A stretch of 64,000 bases of DNA from Aldrovandia affinis (lineage: Eukaryota > Chordata > Actinopteri > Notacanthiformes > Halosauridae). Positions 1-11,505 of this stretch are shown here, one piece after another; position 1 is the stretch's first letter; each line of letters opens with the position of its first letter. A program made the translations under genes and the position numbers. The DNA is taken from assembly GCA_029706075.1 (NCBI GenBank), contig JAINUG010000031.1, forward strand, positions 744,001-808,000, read 5' to 3'. Under the pieces are notes generated by a model. It made no database searches. It worked only from the letters and a program-made list of their open reading frames with translations, and was not told the origin of the DNA.

Positions 1-565
1 TTTTTAGGGTTGAATGCTGGATCCTTCCAACAGAGACACGATCACTTAAATTGCAAAATAGTGTGACCTTTTCTGTGTTTGCATTTGTCTCCATTGGGGT
101 GGCACCATGTGTCACTTCTGCTCAAACTTTACACTAATCACAAACTCACAACGGGAGCCACATCCTTAATCATTCACAAAACCAACAGTCCCTTATACAG
201 TCCCTTAATACACCACCAAGCTAGCTGTCACCCAATAAATTACCATTATCTCCTTAAGTGGCAGGAACACATTTTATCAATTTATCATTCTCACATGTAA
301 TAAAATTACATTTACATACCGATCTGTTCATGCCAGTCCACCCCCTGAAATGTAGCTCTGAGTCCGGTGAGTTATTGTTGCTTTGATAGAGTGATGCAGC
401 AATAATTTTGGTCTCCTGTGGAATAATATTTGGCATGTTCTCAACTACATTGGAAATGGATCCACATTTTTTGCCGGGAACTGCATCAAAATGAGCAAAA
501 CAAACATTCATTCTAGACTTTATTTTATGCAATAAAGAAATGGCATGCAAAGGTTGGGGTCTCTA
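1..565. other. Unassigned leading segment
   Basis: No convincing gene, RNA or repeat boundary is visible before the inverted repeat that starts at 566. The short open frames here have no recognisable domain. It is probably flanking genomic DNA into which the downstream transposon inserted. Confidence 0.4.
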
Positions 566-634
566 CAGTTTTTCTCAATCGATTTGGCACATTTCTCCAA
601 ACTAAGGTCCATGCTCTCGAAACAGTTAACACAG
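566..634 (+). repeat. Left terminal inverted repeat of the Tc1/IS630-like element
   Basis: The ~69 bp starting CAGTTTTTCTCAAT match the reverse complement of 4811-4880 with only a few substitutions. TA lies immediately outside at 564-565. Confidence 0.85.
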
Positions 635-919
635 CTGTCTAAACACTTGATAATTTTGAAAAACGAATAGTACATTTTCACACAAAAAGCTACATACACC
701 ATTTTGCCAAACATTACAAACAATGTTACATGAAGTTCAAATTTCAGTTCAATTTGCCATGATGTCACAATACCATGACATGTGCTCAATTTCCATAACA
801 TTGATGTCAGGTGGGTTAGTGAAGTACACAAGACAAAGTGCTGATTGCTAAATTGTTAACTCAATAATCAGCACTTATTATGTATGAAATGAGTCACCTG
901 AAGTAACAATTTTTTGTGA

Positions 920-1147
920 AAGCTATGGAGCCTGATCAAAGAATGGAGCAGGATGATGAGAGAGTTGCGAGAGGAGGTAGAATAGGTGGAGGAGGAAGAG
1001 GGGGTGGGGAGGAAGAGGTAGAAGGCAAGTGAGAAGAAGGGTCTCAAATAACTTGAGAGCAACTCTAATTGACTTGTCATTAATTGTGGTCTTTCCCTGA
1101 GAGAGGTTGGAGAGATTTAATCATTCATACATTCAAGAAAGAAAACA
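920..1147 (+). pseudogene. Transposase N-terminal relic (glycine-rich leader plus helix-turn-helix)
   Basis: From the ATG near 925 the reading encodes an acidic start and then an Arg/Gly-rich stretch (about 960-1030). After frame changes comes a peptide like VSNNLRATLID and then a GLSLRE-like segment (about 1040-1110), which resembles the DNA-binding helix-turn-helix of IS630/Tc1-type transposases. It ends in FKKEN-RQ at about 1147, where the P-like element interrupts it. Several frameshifts make it non-functional. The reading continues, badly degraded, after 2233. The family assignment rests on the better preserved catalytic part downstream. Confidence 0.6.
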
Positions 1148-1155
1148 GGCAATTG

Positions 1156-2233
1156 CAATTGACCCTTTGCTAAACCACGCCCCAAAACGCAGACTGGCCA
1201 ATCACAGCGCAGTATTTGACAGACTCCGACAGTTTTTCGCTGCGCTCCATTGACTTTGACGCAAAAATTTGAGATTTTCTTCATTTTCGAGCTGGTTTTG
1301 TGGATTTTTAGCTAATTATGGTTAAACGTTGTGCCTGGGGCACTTGTAACAGTGACACCCGTTACCCAGAGAGGTTGCAAGGAGATATACGTTTTTGTTC
1401 CTTTACAAAACCAAAATCAAATCCTGAAAAGTGTTAGCCAGCTAAGCTAACGTGGCTACGGTCTGGATATACAGCTCCGGGTTGCAACGTTGGTAAAGTT
1501 AGACTAAATGTTAGCTTTGTTATTCGTGATCCAGCCAGCTTGCTAACGTTAAGATGTTACAGTCAAGCTCTAAAAAACCTGTGGGTAATGTTACCTTGAT
1601 GTCAAAATGTAATACTATTTTTTCATTACTATTTCAGCACTTTGTCAATGGGAAGCCCAGTCGCGAGTACCCAAATCTTGTGGAGGACTGGGCTGACACA
1701 CTGCTGATATTTTTTGCTTTACAGAGGTCCAGGGTATGGAGCTACCTGTGGAGCTAACCAGAGTAATGTCGTTACAGCACACTATAGGCTCCTAATGTTA
1801 CGTTAGTTAGCTAATGCTAGCTAACTTACTACTGAATGTAACGTTATATAGGCCTACTGCTTTTGCTTTTTAATGATTGTAATAGTGAATAGAGACCTAC
1901 CCAGCTTTACAGGAACAGTGTTGCTCCTTAATGTCGTTGTCCTCTGTCTCAATCGCCAGGTGATGCAGTGGTTCACTTTTGCTCTGATCTGTAGGCTTTC
2001 GCTTCTATCTTAATTTCTTTTACATCATTTTGTTGCTGAGTCAGTGTGATATCTTGAATATAACCTTCAAATGCATATTGTAGACCCTTCTGTCTGCTTC
2101 TATCTGAAAAAATTGGACAATATTTCTCCAGGGAGTGCAGTTAGCGACAGTGCGAGCGCCATGCTGGCTCCGAAAGCTTGACGGACTTAGCAACAGTAAC
2201 TAAGGGGGGCGTGGCTTAGCGAAGGGTCAATTG
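1156..2233 (+). mobile_element. P-element-like (THAP) non-autonomous DNA transposon
   Basis: It has near-perfect 28-bp inverted termini: 1156-1183 begins CAATTGACCCTTTGCTAAAC, and 2206-2233 reads as its reverse complement with two changes. The ~1.08-kb interior keeps the start of a THAP-domain gene (1318 on) but has no room for a full transposase, so it is an internally deleted derivative. Flanks beginning ATTG on both sides suggest an imperfect 8-bp target duplication, as P elements make, but this is not certain. It is inserted inside the Tc1/IS630-like transposase region. Confidence 0.78.
1318..1757 (+). pseudogene. THAP-domain exons of a P-like transposase
   Basis: The ATG at 1318 opens a peptide beginning MVKRCAWGTCNSD, then RYPERL and a FCSFTKPKSNPEKC segment. 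This is the N-terminal half of a C2CH THAP zinc finger, with the first two cysteines in CAWGTC. The frame stops at about 1436. An AG acceptor at 1636-1637 precedes HFVNGKPSREYPN, the HF-NG-P block that ends THAP domains, so the original exon-intron layout is still visible. The THAP domain is the DNA-binding domain of P-element transposases and of THAP9. The C-terminal catalytic part is absent. A THAP host gene is a less likely alternative, because the exons sit inside matched inverted repeats. Confidence 0.72.
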
Positions 2234-2287
2234 TGAATCATCAGAGTATTGCAGTAAAGTGTATTGTACATTTTAAAAAATTAAATA

Positions 2288-2460
2288 AAATGATATGCCA
2301 TTTAGCAGACGCTTTTATCCAAAGCAACTTACAGTAGTGAATGCCTACATTTTTCAGTATATGCGGTCCCAGTGGGAATTGGACAGAACCACACAGAACC
2401 ACATGGCTGCACATTGTGTACAACACACAATGGTCATGAAGCTTACAGTATGTGGGTCTA
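2288..2460 (-). mobile_element. tRNA-derived SINE with L2-type 3' tail
   Basis: The plus strand shows the reversed tail GCCATTTAGCAGACGCTTTT followed by ATCCAAAGC, the 3' end shared by fish L2 LINEs and the SINEs they mobilise. A degenerate reversed B-box-like stretch follows (GGTCCCAGTGGGAATTGGA, about 2367-2385). The head is degraded and its 5' limit is uncertain. Confidence 0.6.
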
Positions 2461-2549
2461 TACTGCATTGTTACAGTACAGTAAGAAATTACAGGAATTC
2501 GTTTTTCCTTCTAATTGTACTGCAATGGCCTTACAGTAGCGAATTGCAT

Positions 2550-4810
2550 TCTTTAGAGTGGAAGGAAGACCACCTTCAGGTGGACAAGCACGGTTCCTCA
2601 AAGAGCAAGAAAAAAATGCTGAATCCAAAACAATGCCGCCCACCTGAATGAAATCCAACAGAAAATAATTCAGAACAATCAAGTCTTCCACAACATCCAA
2701 CACTGCAGTTTGGCTACAATTGATCATGTCCTGAAAATGAATGCTATCCGCATGAAGCAGGTATACAGAGTGCCCTTTGAGAGGAACTCTGCTAGAGTGA
2801 AGGAAACACAATTTCAGTTTGTACAAGTGTGTGTATTCCATCCCATTCAACCGCATACATGATGCTGTAAACAACACAGCTCATTATACTTTGGAACAGT
2901 ATGTGCCATGAAGTTACTGTATTTTGCCGGAGAAGGTATAATGGTACAGCACCATAGTTACTAATCATACCCTTTGGTTTCCTTAGAGGATAATGGAGTT
3001 TGATGGTAGCCTAACTAACTATAAATACCTCTATTTTGATGAAGCAGGCTTCAATCTGACCCAAAAAAAGGAGAGGGAGGAATATAATTGGTCAGTGTAC
3101 CACTGTCAATGTCCCAGGTCAACATGGAGGCAACATCACCATCTGTGCAGCCATCTCAAGGAATGGGTTAATGGCACACAATGTTGTCTCGGGAACGTAC
3201 AACACAGCAAGACTGCTGAATTTCTTGGATTCCCTCAATGATATCCTCATACCCTAGGAAGAACGAGACCTGGAGGGACCAGAACTGACCCAATCTCTTA
3301 GCTCCATCTTCCTCCTCCTTGACCTGTCAGCTGCATTTGATACCGTGGACCACCAGATCCTGTTCTCATCTCTCATCAAGATGGGAATCTCTGGATCTGC
3401 ACTGACATGGTTCAAGTCCTACCAGGTAGCCTGGAGAGGATCCCTCTCCTCTCCCCACACCCTCTCTACTGGAGTCCCGCAGGGCTCGGTGCTAGGCCCC
3501 GTTCTATTCTCCCTGTACAACAAGTCTGCTCATGGTTTTTCTTATCACTGTTATGCCGACAACACTCAACTCTTTCTCTCCTTCTGAGACCCAGGTCCTG
3601 GCACAGATCTCTGCATGCCTGGCAGACATCTCTGCCTGGATGTCCACCCACCACTGGAAGGCTCTATAGTGTCTCCATCCCAGTCTGCCAGGAGTCTTGG
3701 AGTGACCCTGGAGGACCATCTGTGCTTCTTGAACCACATCGCAGCTATCACTCGGACCTGCCGATTCTCCCTCCATAACATCCGGAGGATCCGACCATTC
3801 CTCACTCAAGAGGCCACACAACTCCTGGTCCAGGCGCTGGTGATCTCATGTCTGGACTACTGCAATTCCTTGCTGGCAGGCCTACTGACCTGTACCATCA
3901 AGCTACTGCAACTGGTCCAGGATGCTGCCGCACATCTAGTGTTCAATCAACCCAAGTTCACGCACGTCATGCCTCTACTCTCCTCTCTGCACTGGCTCCC
4001 CGTCGCAGCACGCATTAAATTCAAATCAAGCAGCTAGAGCAACTGCTCCCCCTTATCTGCAGACACTCATCATACGCTACACCCCAGCCAGACTCCTCTG
4101 GCAAACTGACTGTACCATCCCTCCAGGCCCCCGGCAGCCGCTCCTCGCGGTCTCGCCTCTTCTCTGTCCTGATCCCTTGGTGGTGGAATCTTCCGCACTC
4201 GGTCAGGACCACAGAATCACTTGAGATCTTCTGCAAGAGACTCAAAACCCACCTTTTCAGACTCCACTACCATTGAATTCTGTATATCTAGCTAACTGTC
4301 ATCACCACTGCCTACATGCTTATTACTGCTTTTTGTATTTTTGTATACTTGTTTAAATCTTCCTCTACAAAAAAATATAAATGCATTTACTAACTGTTTC
4401 CTTCCTGGTGTGACAGGTATAGTATGTAGCTGCCAACAATGATGTCTATCGCTGTATTACTGCACTGATCTCTTGCGCGAACAATGATTGATCATACCAT
4501 GTATTAATGCATATCTTGTAAGTCACTCTGGATAACCGCGTCTGCTTAAAATGTAAATGTAAAATGTAAATGTTGTCTGAGTCAATGTCCAGTTCCACCA
4601 TTCACTACTCGTACGTGAGTGATTAGCAACACATCCACATTTTGTGATGGTGTTCCTGCCACCTTACCTTCTGAATCCAATTGAGGAGTTCCTTTCCTCC
4701 AGGAGATGGAAGGTGTATGACCACAACCCATACCAGAGAGCAACACTTCTCCAGGCCATGGAGGAGACCTGTGGAGACACAAAAACTGATGCAAAATGCA
4801 AATCAGTTTG
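2550..4810 (+). pseudogene. IS630/Tc1-like DDE transposase, catalytic part, split by an L2 LINE
   Basis: In shifting frames, 2650-2830 encodes EIQQKIIQNNQVFHNI, then IDHVLKMNAIRMKQVYRVPFE, an inter-domain region typical of this family. At 2993-3250 YLYFDEAGFNLT carries the first catalytic aspartate, followed after a frameshift by NVPGQ-GGNI and the start of LDSLND. The L2 insert (3254-4570) interrupts here. After it, 4583-4790 reads VQFHHSLLV, HPHFVMVFLPPYLLNPIEEF and RRWKVYDHNPYQRATLLQAMEE; the glutamate in NPIEEF is the last DDE residue. The middle aspartate is not identifiable. Stops (for example after LLVRE) and frameshifts abolish function. Confidence 0.75.
3254..4570 (+). mobile_element. 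5'-truncated L2 LINE fragment (reverse transcriptase)
   Basis: The fragment encodes, with two main frameshifts, FLLLDLSAAFDTVDHQIL, TGVPQGSVLGPVLFSLY, then HCYADNTQLFLSF and later RSLGVTLEDHL, HNIRRIRPFLTQEATQLLV and CLDYCNSLLAGL. These are reverse transcriptase and C-terminal motifs of fish L2-clade LINEs. The catalytic YADD reads YADN, so the second aspartate is lost. The 3' end (about 4520-4570) is GGATAACCGCGTCTGCTTAA followed by ATGTAAATG repeats, the L2 tail. The 5' end is truncated, as is usual for LINE insertions. It sits inside the DDE transposase, so it is younger than that element. Confidence 0.85.
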
Positions 4811-4880
4811 CCTGTGTTAACTGTTTTGAGAGCATGGACCTTAGTTTGGAGGAACTTACCAAATCTATTGAGAAAAACTA
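4811..4880 (-). repeat. Right terminal inverted repeat of the Tc1/IS630-like element
   Basis: It is the reverse complement of 566-634 with scattered substitutions and ends GAGAAAAACTA next to TA (4881-4882). Confidence 0.85.
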
Positions 4881-4882
4881 TA

Positions 4883-7639
4883 ATTTGGGGGGTGGGGGGC
4901 AACGACACAAGGCTTAAACCCAAAATGAAAATGTTAACCACCAACAACCTGAAACGTATGTGATAAGAACAATTTTATCAATGCACATTGCATTGTCTGC
5001 AGGGGTAACAACAATAGGCCCACTCATTCTTCGGCACTGCACCTTGCACAGGCAGTATGGAGTGTATGGAGACACATGCAAGAAAACAGACACCTCTTTC
5101 CAGGCTCTCATCTACAGTAGCCTATTCTTAAACAAATCACACAAAGGCATTGCACAACCCTGATACAGTTGTAAAGCTATAGCACAACAATGCAGAGGAC
5201 TATCAGGAAGATTCTCAAGACAGATGCTTGCATTGAAGCTGTAGGCACTTCTTCCCACATGCAGCTGTGGGTGTATTATTGATTTCATCACAAAGAAATG
5301 CTGTGGAAATCTACCCCGAATGGCATTAATCAAAAAACAGTGCTAGAGTCAATGACCTATTGAACAGAAGGGCAAGTTTATGTTCTTATCAACGATATGC
5401 TCATAGCCTGATCATTCTACAGACACAGAACATGTCTTGAATATAAAAGGGGCAGCCTGTGTCAGAAAATATTATAAATGCAGCATACTGATCAAGCTGA
5501 ATACCACTTCAACTTTGAGCAAGCTAGGTCTAATATGTAGCAAAGAGGGTTATTAAATAAATTAATAAATGTCACCTTTACAATAATCTTACAGCTGTGT
5601 GAACACTGGGGCTAGTATTCAGACACAAAGGACTTGACACTCAAGGTTTGCTATCATTCAGCTGCCTGGAAAAAAAGTATTTTGTTGTTGTTTGGATTTT
5701 TTTTTCCCCACAGAGAAAGCAATTTCAGGCTGGATAAAGAAATAATCCCCTACATTGTGGGGATTATCTCTCCAAATGACCTTTATCTTACCACAATGGT
5801 TCAACTCCAATTCCCCAAGGCTTGTTTTTTGACAATTTGAACCTACTACTATATAGGAATATTCACATACAAGTCATAAACATGTGACAACTATAGGGTA
5901 AAGCAAAAGTATAAAGTAAAAATTGAAACAACCATTGCTTGAACACTTCCCATTCATATTATTATGAAGATGGTGGGGAAAAAATAAAATAAAACTCAAT
6001 AGTGTGCACCTTGTTTTGAGGATTGCACAAAGGCAATCACAATTCAAGGATTTATGTTTCTGGTGCTATTTTCAATCATCTTGAGAATGTTTATTCACTG
6101 GGAATGTTTGTGGGTTTTGTGCTAAAGCTTGCAATTGTGTATTTTCGCACGTTTTGTTGTTCATTTTATCAAAATAAAATCCTTTATTTTAATATGGATT
6201 TCCCCTGCCATTTGGCATTTGTTAAAAGGGAATCGTTTCAAAGAGGCGAATTAACAAACACATTTAGTCCTGCTTGTTTACAATGAAAGTGCCTTATTCC
6301 TGTTCCATTGCTTGTTGAAAGCTGGATTATTCTGGGAAAAAGGCTTTGCTTTGTCTACAGGAGTGAAGACTTTCACCAAAAATATGAGGGTACTGTATCC
6401 ATACATGCATACACACATACTATGAAGTGCTTTCATGATTGGATGCGAGCACCTTTACTGGCATGAACTGCTGCTGAAAATTGTATATGGTTTATTTAGC
6501 ACTGTATTTTTGCAACTGGTACCATATCACAAGTTAAATTGAATAATGTGCACTTGCAAGAGCATCTCCTTATTTATGAAATATCCTCGCTTCCTGTGTC
6601 ATATTTACCCAATGATTTCTGCTTATTAATATACAAGAGTCAAACTGTTGGGCTTGGAGTAAAACTGAAAAATTGGCTTGTGTTAAAGAGCAAGAATTGC
6701 ATATGAAGAGACTGCCATTGTTGATTTAACACATTTGGGCCTGGATTCAATAAACATTTGTCCAACCCAACAAGTAAATGGTAGTGTTTGTTTTTATTCC
6801 TCTCAAACACAGTTTTGCAAGATCAGTTTGGCAATCACTGAATTTTTCTTTCTAAAAGCGAGTCAAATTTAAGGGCATGTGGGCACCTGTGGGTCGCATG
6901 CAGCATATTCAGTTTTATTAATTAAATATACAATGAGCATCCAAATGAACTACTTGGAGGTTCTCTTTTCTTAAAAAATGTATTCATAACCTAGATGTAA
7001 TTTTACTGATTTAAGGTAAAGGTAAACTTATTTCATAGTACATTATAAATAAACTTAAACTTATTTTTTCATAGCTTTTTAAGTTATAGACTGACCTTTC
7101 TGAGATTGAGTGGGTACATTATTATCATTAGTTTTTCTGGTTCTTTAGTGTTGGATGACCACAACAGAAGGTCAGGATAACCATACTAGTGATATAAATT
7201 CAAGGACTGAAAGAATAAAATTCCAAATTACATGCTCATTTAATTGTTCCGTTAATTACAAAAAACATGGCCCATAGCTTCTATTTGCAGATATTATTTC
7301 TATACTATAATTTATACATTTTCGATTTCATTTTGGCTTTACAAAATTAAAATGTTCAATTTCACCTTTCACATTTCCAAAAGCATGCACCACAGTTGTA
7401 TTTGTTTTTAATTGTAGTCAGGAGCATGAATGGATCTAGACTGTCACAGGTTGTATTTAATCCCACCACCATACAAATACCTAATGTTATAACACATTGG
7501 AGCTCCATACAAACTAAAGACCATTCTGCCAACACTGTTACAATGACAAAAATATGTGTCCCCTTAGGTGTACATGCACTTTTAATTCGGTGCAAAAACT
7601 CAACTGTGGTTAACACATTTCCACACACAAGACAAAAAC
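4883..7639. other. Unassigned AT-rich sequence
   Basis: About 2.8 kb without a recognisable domain, repeat boundary or RNA. Open frames are short and look like chance. A T-run at about 5695-5706 and several AT-rich tracts are the only compositional features noted. Confidence 0.4.
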
Positions 7640-9965
7640 AAAACTGACAATGCAGAATTGTTTTTTTCTCTCTTCCAGTAACCTCTTGCACAGACCTAGA
7701 CACAAAAACATCCCCCTTCTCTGTTGCCACAGGCAGAGATGTAATGGAGCAGGGCATGACTGTTTTCACACTTTGCACAACAGTTACCTCATCCCTCAAA
7801 AAGTACCCATAGACAAAGCATGCAAAACGGCACAAGGCGGAAAAACTTGGATTGGAAAACTGGATTTTCCAGTGCTAGTTCATCAGGGCTCTCAGTGACA
7901 CATATGGGACAGAAGTCACTTCCCAAAATGAAGGTCACATACCTTTCACAGGAAGACAAGGAGGCTCGCCCACAACGACAATGTCACAAAGTCTGACTTT
8001 AGCAATACGGTGTGCAAAGGTACATATAAATGACCCATATCAAATCCCTTCACCAACACACTCAAATCAAGGATGATGTTTCAGACAGAGGCAACACATC
8101 CTCTAGCTAAAAGGACTGGGCTGCACCAGTATCACGCACAATTCTAACAGGCCTTGCAACACCCAGTACCTCAATCGAAGATACAAATCCATCCGTAATG
8201 AATGGCACATAATCCCCTTTAAGAGAATACTCAATGCTAGGTTTCCCCAATATGGCCACTGTTCTCACTGAAGCAACCCCTTTCGAAGTCTGATTCTTTC
8301 GCTTAACCTCTGAGGTCCGTGCTAAGCTTTTCGATGTTTTTTGATTTTGGCATGGTCTGATATTTATCTCAATTTCATCAATTTAACACACATTTACTCC
8401 AAAGTGTTTAATATTTTTATTTGAAGGACAATCACAGCTACATTTGTATGCCATCAATAGTTTGGTCAGTATCATATGCAGCTTGTAAATAGATCTACAA
8501 ACACACAAGTTAAAAATAGTTAATTTTTCTGCTGTCACAAAAGTTGTGAAAGCACACACTAAACTATAGTGACGAATTGTTTTGCCAATGTGCGTTTGTT
8601 CATCAAGGTCTTGGTTATGTATGGGTGTGAAAATGTTTTAGCACATATGAGATCTAAATAGCTAAAAACCTGTTTTTATCAGAACTGGTCACATTTATTT
8701 CAGGCTGTGGGAGGGCTATATGCTAATTTACTGAATATTCATGATCCACACCTGAAAGATCATGGTCAAAGGCCATCAGACAAAGACATCTTGCAGAGTA
8801 GCCTAAGCATTTCTTGCGACCAACAGAAGCCAGTTTGACAACATCCAAAGTCTGGCATTGGGCACAGGCACATGATCAAAAGTTTAAGATATTCATCTTT
8901 AAACGCCTGTAGGAAAACGAGCAAAATCCGTGTCACGAAGACACGGAAAGACATAAACAAGACAAAAACAAAATAACCAACGATCAGGAACAAACAAAAC
9001 GTATCCAAAATCTCGGAATAAACTAAACGCTGGGAATCTAAACCACAATAAGCACACAAACAAGTTCTCGAGAGGCAAGAAACATTAATCACAATAGGTA
9101 TTATCAAGCTAAGCTAGATAATGTCCAAGCGCCGAAACAGAATGCCAGCTGGTTAAATATCCTCCCGTTAATTATTCAGCAGTCCGCAATGATTCTGATT
9201 TTTTCGATAGCGTCACAAGACGCTGAATTCATATATTTTCACGAGTATTTGAAAATATGGTAAATCAAATAAATATCAGCATACACCGCCTGTTGCTGGC
9301 AGCTCGCAATCAAAACACAGACAAGATCCGATATAATGTCGGGACATTGTTTACGCTGCAATTTCACACGGAATTCATATATTGAATACGAGTATTTGAT
9401 AACATGGCAAATCAAATATAGTTACTTACTCTTTCGTCCAGTTATTGTCTTCGCCGCTTCCCATCGATGCTCTCAAACACTGCAGCGCAGAAAATCTTTC
9501 CATCTTGAATAAAATTGTATGTCTGTATAAAATCTTGCTTCAAATTGTCGGGACAGTTTGTGTTGTTTACGCCGGCGTTTCACACATGGCCCCACGCCCT
9601 CCCCACACCTCCCGAAACTCACACCTAGTTACCATGTCAATAGAAGGGGACGTTGCTAAAAGGTAAAAACAGAGTAAAAAACAAGGTTTACTTTTGGTCT
9701 AATTAACCCAATTTAAAATCCCATTTGATTTGCCAGTGCTCAAATCGAAAGTCGCGATTCTAAGGTTTCTGTCAATGTTTTTGTCGCGTGTGTATGATAA
9801 AATATCGCGAAATTAGAAATAGTAATATACTTGTATTGTTGCTGGGAGCGGCGCCGCTCCCGTCGACCTCAGGGGGTTAAGGATATAACAATCCGCCAAA
9901 AGATGTCCATATTTCTTGCAATGGAAACACACATGATTCTCCTTTTCACGGGAATCCTGCCGTTC
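7640..9965 (-). pseudogene. Ty3/gypsy gag-protease relic (minus strand), split by piggyBac-like element
   Basis: Read on the minus strand, 9965-9881 encodes ERQDSREKENHVCFHCKKYG then HLLADCYIL, a CCHC zinc knuckle (C-x2-C-x4-H-x4-C) of a nucleocapsid. After a piggyBac-like insert (8307-9876) the same frame resumes exactly across the TTAA site. It continues to a retropepsin region with IVRDTGAAQSF (about 8115-8145; aspartate of DTGA preserved), EDVLPLS, then KGFDMGHLYVPLHTVLLKSD (about 7985-8075) and VTESPDELALENPVF (about 7850-7905). A stop follows DTGAAQSF and several frameshifts occur downstream. The layout resembles the Gmr1-like gypsy elements at 34-44 kb. No LTRs were found for it. Confidence 0.72.
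8307..9876 (-). mobile_element. piggyBac-like element, copy 1 (non-autonomous)
   Basis: It is flanked by TTAA at 8303-8306 and 9877-9880, the piggyBac target site, with termini CCTCTGAGGTC... and ...GACCTCAGGGGG. A copy of the same sequence lies at 13344-14823. On the minus strand near 8790-8850 there is a short cysteine-rich relic (TLDVVKLASVGRKKC), which matches the C-terminal part of the transposase remnant of copy 2. No catalytic domain remains. The element sits precisely in the gypsy gag frame, which stays open across the TTAA. Confidence 0.75.
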
Positions 9966-9980
9966 AACAGCTGTACTGTA
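9966..9980 (+). repeat. Target site duplication, left side of L1-like LINE
   Basis: AACAGCTGTACTGTA is repeated exactly at 17649-17663, bracketing the LINE. Confidence 0.85.
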
Positions 9981-10147
9981 TCCAAGATGGCTGCCTAAGA
10001 TGGTTGCCTAGTTTGTGGCTCACGCTCTCACTTGCCAAACTAATTCGGTTTTTCGACCTTTAAACTACTACTACGTTATTCTTTTTTCCTCCATTTTGAC
10101 ATTTGATGTGGTGATGTCTGACCAGGATAAAAGAGGAAGACCAAGAA

Positions 10148-11505
10148 ATGTCTCCTTCAACACCTTCACCATCTCAGCTACAAGAAGCTAAGAAGTCTCG
10201 TTCAGAGCTACAGCGTGTTACACCTGTTAGCCTTTCTATGGCGGAGGAAGAATTCAGCTCACCTTTAATGCAACAGCTGATCTGTTTGGAAACCTCCCTA
10301 TCAAACTCACTTAAGTCCTCAATAGCTGAGCTAAAAGAATCCTTTTTGTACCTCGGAAACAAGTTGGACGCATATAGCTCCAGACTAGAAGCCGTGGAGA
10401 AAGACGCGGTCTCTCTCCGTTCTGCAAATGTGACAATCGCGAAGCAAACCAACACACAGGTGGAGGCGCGTCGCAACAAGGCTAGTATAAACGACAACAC
10501 CGGAGAGATTATGAAACTAAAGGAGCGGATGGCCATGATGGGAGTGTTACGTTCCCAACATAAAATCGTCGCTCAAGAGGGAACTAACATAGAAAAACCA
10601 AACTCAACCAAACGAACTTCAACAAAAAGAAAAGGGTTCTGAAAAAGGCAGTGCCGTTTTGACACTACCCACTAGAAAGCTTTACAGCTTAGAACAGAAA
10701 TAAAGTTTGCTTTAAGGTAAAAGACTGAGACTAAAGAAACCATTGATTAAAGAGAGCGATTTGAGTGTTTAAACACGGTCTTTCCGTCTAAGGATGTCTG
10801 CTAGTTAGACTTCTCACACTTCCTACTTCAACAGGCATTCCCCGAACACTGTTGCGAAGCACTTATGTACTGGCTAGGCCAGCCCCCCCACAGGTGCATC
10901 GCATCCTCGTTAACGAGGCTCCACTACTGATTGGAGAGAGCAGCGACCAATCAGCATCCTGATATGGCTCTCTCATTCAGACAGCAAGAAAAAAATAAAC
11001 AACTCATAAGGATGGCAGGATGGCAGGGAAAACTCCCAGGACCTCATAACAGGAGATCGCACTAGGAGGTCCAACCTGAGACTCGTCTTCCTGGAAGAAG
11101 GAGCAGAGTCAGATAATCCCATTGCCTTCCTACAGCGTCTGCTCCCGGTCTGGCTTCCAGCCCTGGCTGCTCGGGGCACAATCGAAATGGAAAGGGCACA
11201 CTGAGTTTACGATGGCATCGATACAGATCGGAAGAAACCCAGCACCCTGATCTTCAATATGCTGCGTTACAACGATCGCCAACTGATCATGAAAGCTTAT
11301 CGTGAGGGGGGCTCTTCTATGACCCACAATAATCGCAAGCTGCTTCTATTCACCGATTACTCCGCACACACCAACCAGAGGAGAAAGACTTTCTCTCCCG
11401 TCATTGCAACCATGAAACAGAAGGGGATAGACAACTTTTTTCTCTACCATGCTAAACTGAAGGTGTTTACAAATCGGAGTAAATAATCTTTGAGAATGTA
11501 GCTAA
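10148..11505 (+). pseudogene. L1 ORF1 relic
   Basis: The ATG at 10148 starts a frame open to 10642. It encodes a Ser/Pro/Gln-rich leader and then a heptad-like helical region (residues about 45-135: LICLETSLSNSLKSSIAELK, LGNKLDAYSSRLEAVEKD), consistent with the coiled coil of L1 ORF1 proteins. These bind LINE RNA as trimers. Later, in other frames, about 11250-11490 encodes a basic segment ending RRKTFSPVIATMKQKGIDNF then FLYHAKLKVFTNRSK, which resembles the C-terminal domain. The central RNA-binding region (about 10650-11200) is frameshifted. ORF1 function is inferred from position and coiled coil more than from a diagnostic motif. Confidence 0.6.

Larger units (their letters stand above)
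566..4880 (+). mobile_element. Tc1/IS630-like DNA transposon, host of nested insertions
   Basis: Two long terminal inverted repeats (566-634 and 4811-4880) flank a DDE transposase relic on the plus strand, with TA dinucleotides just outside (564-565 and 4881-4882), as expected for Tc1/mariner/IS630 elements. The transposase pieces run in order: glycine-rich leader and helix-turn-helix (920-1147), linker region (2550-2880), first catalytic block (2993-3253) and last catalytic block (4590-4810). Between them lie a P-like element (1156-2233), a SINE (about 2288-2460) and an L2 LINE (3254-4570). Without the insertions the element would be roughly 1.8-2 kb. The family is recognised from motifs typical of a multicopy fish transposase; its exact Repbase name was not determined. 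Confidence 0.8.

Noticed and set aside
7362..7835. 157-codon open frame on the minus strand
   Set aside because: No domain over most of its length. The upstream part overlaps degraded gypsy sequence in another frame, so the open frame looks accidental.
10173..10536. 120-codon minus-strand frame over L1 ORF1
   Set aside because: Shadow of the plus-strand coiled-coil ORF, no independent evidence.
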